A DNA stretch of 64,000 nucleotides from positions 16,120,001 to 16,184,000 of the forward strand of contig NC_067205.1 of assembly GCF_026262505.1 (NCBI RefSeq), read 5' to 3'. Positions 62,619 to 64,000 of this stretch are shown one piece after another. How positions within the stretch are numbered: the first letter of the stretch is position 1; each line of letters starts with the position of its first letter. The notes under the pieces are model-generated. The model saw only the letters and a list, made by a program, of their open reading frames with translations. It was not told where the DNA came from and made no database searches. This DNA is from Trichomonas vaginalis G3. Its lineage: Eukaryota; Parabasalia; Trichomonadida; Trichomonadidae. The translations under genes were made by a program, and so were the position numbers.

Positions 62619-63287
62619 ATATTTATTTATATAATAAAGATATTTATATTATATTATCTCATTTTGCTGTTATAATTTAGTGAATGTACCTTTAATTTAA
62701 ATCATGAGTTCAAATCTCAAAAATTAATTTCAGTAAACTAACACCCATTCAATCCAATAGATTACACCCTAAAGAAATGTATTATTTCTGTACCACTACA
62801 ACATCATGTCCTGTACAATACATAATCAATATCGATTATTCTTGAAATATCTATACGAGTTCAATAGATTTACTAATTCAATACCGAAAATTTCAACGAT
62901 AAATATAGAGGGTGACACCATAGAGGGAATATACACTTCCATTAGTTTTGAGCAATTAAAAAAACTATAGAGATTTTCAATTTTTCTGATCCAAATATAA
63001 TATCCTGATAATATTCTACACAAAATATCAAGATAAATCGATTAAGTATCGATATTGATCTTCATACAAAGTCGTCACTTTTCTTTGGAAATATTGAAAT
63101 GTCACATTGAAATTATATAATATAATGTAAAAACTTTATTCAAAAATTATGAAAGATTTTTTGTTCTACCGCAAAGTTCGAAAAGTGACATACAAATTAT
63201 TGAAATATGGATAAATATCATGCTATGTATGTATAAGTAAATTAAAACAAAATTATTCAATTCAAAATCCCCTTTCTCAAATTTTAC
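62619..63287. other. AT-rich intergenic DNA
   Basis: No supported gene. CGAAAAGTGACATAC near 63,180 resembles the AAAGTGACA motif seen at three start codons, but lies about 100 bp before the next ATG. Confidence 0.4.
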
Positions 63288-64000
63288 ATGATTCTCCTTT
63301 TCTCGCTGAGCGCTTTAACATCTAGTGAAACTTGCACTATCTATGGTGGCCCACGCTCAGCCAAAATAACTGATTCAAGCTCTCAATGTATAAACGTTGT
63401 AGATTCGTATTTCTTTAATTTAGCAGGTTTCTTCCAGAGTTCAGCGAATGTAAAGATCTCAATAACACATTCAGAATTTTATCGAGTTGTCGATAAGAAT
63501 ACAGAAGTCGATATCTCAAATGCAATTTCTATCTATGTTGGAGAGTGCTACTTTAAGAAAGATAACTCTAGGGTCTCAGAAAATCCAGTTCTAAACTGCA
63601 ATCCGGCCTCATCTGGTACTTTCAATTTCAATGTTTCAACGATACAAACTCCAACTCGTCTTCATGATATTTCATGCACATCTGGACAGTCATTTACGAG
63701 CTCCAATGGTAATATCTCATTTATTGATCTTGCCGTAGATGGTAATTTATACAATACAGAACTTGCTGGTGTTGATTTGTACATAACTGTACCTTTTACC
63801 ATTAATTATATGAGCGATATTCACGGCTTGTATGGATCTGAAAATAGCCTCTATTTTGGAAGTGAAGGATCTGTTTCTAATACAAACATTTGTAATTCAA
63901 TCATTTGGAAGACAGGAAAACTGATAAAATGTAATTCCAAGTCAATTGTATGGGCAAATGTACGATTAATTGACATAAAATGTTACGATTCTGGTACATT
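63288..64000 (+). CDS. Pmp-like surface protein, 5' part (runs off the window)
   Basis: An ATG at 63,288 starts MILLFSLSALTSSETC, a short signal peptide followed by a mature domain. The frame is open to the window end, about 237 residues. It has regularly spaced short strands, cysteines and Asn/Ser turns (GECYFKKD; NVSTIQTPTRLHDISCTSGQ; NICNSIIW), the style of the other two Pmp-like proteins here and close in layout to the one at 56-58.7 kb. TCAAATTTTAC just before the ATG is initiator-like. Probably another beta-helix surface protein; the membrane anchor would lie outside the window. Confidence 0.65.
   Translation, partial: MILLFSLSALTSSETCTIYGGPRSAKITDSSSQCINVVDSYFFNLAGFFQSSANVKISITHSEFYRVVDKNTEVDISNAISIYVGECYFKKDNSRVSENPVLNCNPASSGTFNFNVSTIQTPTRLHDISCTSGQSFTSSNGNISFIDLAVDGNLYNTELAGVDLYITVPFTINYMSDIHGLYGSENSLYFGSEGSVSNTNICNSIIWKTGKLIKCNSKSIVWANVRLIDIKCYDSGT

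Overview
The window comes from a trichomonad (parabasalid) nuclear genome, either Trichomonas or Tritrichomonas; I cannot settle the species. The evidence is a very AT-rich, nearly intron-free sequence, an initiator-like TCA(A/T)TTTT just upstream of several start codons, BspA-like leucine-rich repeat and Pmp-like surface proteins, R2R3-Myb proteins, and a mix of Maverick/Polinton, MULE, Kolobok-like and mariner elements.

Layout. 1-9.6 kb: the right part of a Maverick/Polinton-like element (helicase, capsid-type, coiled-coil and unknown genes), ending in 25-bp tandem repeats and large inverted repeats, then a GC-rich hairpin island closed by a T run. 10.5-13.1 kb: a GPH/MFS sugar symporter and a Myb gene, both on the minus strand. 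14,377-23,520: one MULE transposon with 88-bp terminal inverted repeats and a 9-bp target duplication. It carries a 371-aa helical protein, a 118-aa HP1-like protein (chromodomain plus chromoshadow-like domain) and a broken transposase with SWIM finger. A 3.0-kb Kolobok-like transposon flanked by TTAA, with an intact transposase, is nested inside it. 24,457-27,311: a second, non-coding MULE-like element with a 10-bp target duplication and a hairpin element inside. 28-32.6 kb: a P4-ATPase lipid flippase and a small membrane protein. 33.7-39.1 kb: an unrecognised membrane glycoprotein with one frameshift, tail to tail with a BspA-like gene that a mariner has split. 39.8-50.5 kb: a CS-domain/Sel1 tail-anchored protein, a DDB1/CPSF-A-family protein divergent from an SGF29-like tandem-Tudor protein, a Pmp-like protein, a broken Hsp70-like gene and a second Myb gene. 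51.4-52.8 kb: serine palmitoyltransferase subunit 1. 53,021-54,507: a third short TIR element. 56-64 kb: a Pmp-like protein with a long Thr-Pro/Glu-Thr repeat stalk, a listerin-like RING E3 ligase and the start of another Pmp-like protein.

The signals most worth pursuing are the HP1-like gene inside the MULE, E2F-like sites directly upstream of the transposase start in two unrelated transposons (mariner and Kolobok-like), a start-codon-adjacent AAAGTGACAAA motif in three genes, and four reading frames interrupted only by an in-frame TAA. All calls rest on reading the sequence and protein motifs; no database search was run.
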